From Ilumatobacteraceae bacterium (lineage in GTDB: Bacteria > Actinomycetota > Acidimicrobiia > Acidimicrobiales > Ilumatobacteraceae), in assembly GCA_025463305.1 (NCBI GenBank), contig JAOBWK010000027.1, positions 1 through 26,337 on the forward strand: DNA of 26,337 bases, written 5' to 3'. Below are positions 25,684 through 26,337 of this stretch, piece by piece. The position numbers and the translations under genes were made by a program. Each line of letters begins with the position of its first letter. Positions within the stretch are counted from its first letter, which is position 1. The notes beneath the pieces were generated by a model. The model was not told where the DNA came from. It worked only from the letters and a program-made list of their open reading frames with translations, and ran no database searches.

Positions 25684-26337
25684 ATGAGTTCGGCTGCGGG
25701 TTCGAGCAACAGGGATGCCTTGTTCGCAGCGGTGTCTGCGCACATGCAGTCCGATTTGTCGGTGATGTCGCGTGTCCAGTTGCAGGGCGCGTTGTCGTTG
25801 TTGGCGCGCGGTTCGGGGGCGATCGATGCGCGTCGTGCTGCGGTGACGCGGGCGTTGTTGAACCTGTCGGACTCGTCGGGTTCGACGGAGCAGGATGTGG
25901 CGGCGGCGTCGAAGTCGTCGTTGTCGAGGGCGAACTCGGATGTGAAGCGTGCGGGGACGCTGGGCGAGGTGCCGGAGATGTCCGCCGCCCTCGCGGCCGG
26001 TGCGGTGTCGACCGAGCATGTCGACAAGCTGACGTCTGCGTTGGATCGTGTCGGTGACAAACGTGCCGAGCTCGCCGCCGACGGTGCGGGGTTGGCGGAG
26101 CTCGCCGCCTCCACGACGCCCGGTCAGTTCGGGAAACGTCTCGAGGAGCGGATCGCCCGACTCGATGAGTCCGAGGGTTGTGAGCGGTTGGCGAAGCAGA
26201 AGAAGGCGAGCCGGTTCCGGTTCTGGACCAACCAGATCACCGGGATGCTCGAGCTCTCCGGCCACCTCGACCCCGAAACCGGTCTCGCGTTCGTGGCTGC
26301 GTTGGAGGCCGCGGTGGAGACGATGTTCCACGGCGGC
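25684..26337 (+). CDS. DUF222 (13E12-repeat type) protein, likely HNH endonuclease family, partial
   Basis: An ATG at 25684 opens a frame that stays open for 218 codons to the right edge. The N-terminal region is helical (FAAVSAHMQSDLSVMSRVQL). The DUF222 core follows: SSLSRANSDVKRAGTLGEVP, then AGAVSTEHVDKLTSAL, TPGQFGKRLEERIARLDE, KASRFRFWTNQITGMLEL and GHLDPETGLAFVAALEAAVE. Complete members usually end in an HNH nuclease domain; that part lies outside the window. The first ~90 codons prefer TTG, TCG, GCG and CGT, whereas neighbouring genes and the later part of this one use more CTC and GCC. Such genes occur in many copies in actinobacterial genomes and often travel with mobile DNA. Confidence 0.85.
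   Translation, partial: MSSAAGSSNRDALFAAVSAHMQSDLSVMSRVQLQGALSLLARGSGAIDARRAAVTRALLNLSDSSGSTEQDVAAASKSSLSRANSDVKRAGTLGEVPEMSAALAAGAVSTEHVDKLTSALDRVGDKRAELAADGAGLAELAASTTPGQFGKRLEERIARLDESEGCERLAKQKKASRFRFWTNQITGMLELSGHLDPETGLAFVAALEAAVETMFHGG

Overview
The window looks like chromosomal DNA from a high-GC actinobacterium, most plausibly of the Acidimicrobiia (Ilumatobacter-like). This is inferred from very high GC, a coenzyme F420 gene, menaquinone synthesis, a group II truncated haemoglobin, an acyl-ACP desaturase, ECF sigma factors with membrane-bound partners, Thr/Pro/Ala linkers on exported proteins, and several -10 boxes that sit only 7-8 bases before a start codon (leaderless-type promoters). 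I saw no rRNA, tRNA, CRISPR array, insertion sequence or phage gene.

Layout. 1-1910 (minus): a secreted Thr/Pro-rich protein with a fibronectin-like end, an ECF sigma factor and a membrane partner cut by the window edge. 2089-4164: a YczE-type membrane protein, ComF, and a HAD hydrolase convergent with and overlapping ComF. 4271-8183: secA and prfB. 8200-10172 (minus): a second ECF sigma factor with a large membrane partner that may be a fused anti-sigma/RseB-like sensor. 10319-12759: ftsE, ftsX and a crotonase-family gene, packed without gaps. 12929-13581: a 65-residue protein and a truncated haemoglobin. 13709-16722: a SpoU methyltransferase and menB (minus), divergent from cofE and a YjbR-like gene (plus). 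16777-19391: acyl-ACP desaturase, a cupredoxin lipoprotein and a peptidoglycan-binding M14 carboxypeptidase. 19574-23885: a four-gene ABC importer. 23889-25570 (minus): a DinB-like protein and a GDPD-like lipoprotein. 25684-end: the start of a DUF222 (13E12-type) gene.

The backbone comF-secA-prfB-ftsE-ftsX follows the usual actinobacterial order, but it has been edited: a HAD gene lies between comF and secA, an antisense ECF module lies between prfB and ftsE, and an acyl-CoA gene follows ftsX where smpB is common. Both sigma modules share one design: sigma and membrane partner joined by an ATGA overlap. A 22-base near-perfect palindrome lies between the second sigma gene and ftsE and could couple or insulate the two.

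No clearly new defence or mobile system is visible. The most unusual items are the ECF/RseB-like module placed against the division genes, the translationally linked ftsEX-crotonase unit, the 65-residue protein with a CRP-like site next to a haemoglobin, and short tandem duplications at gene ends.
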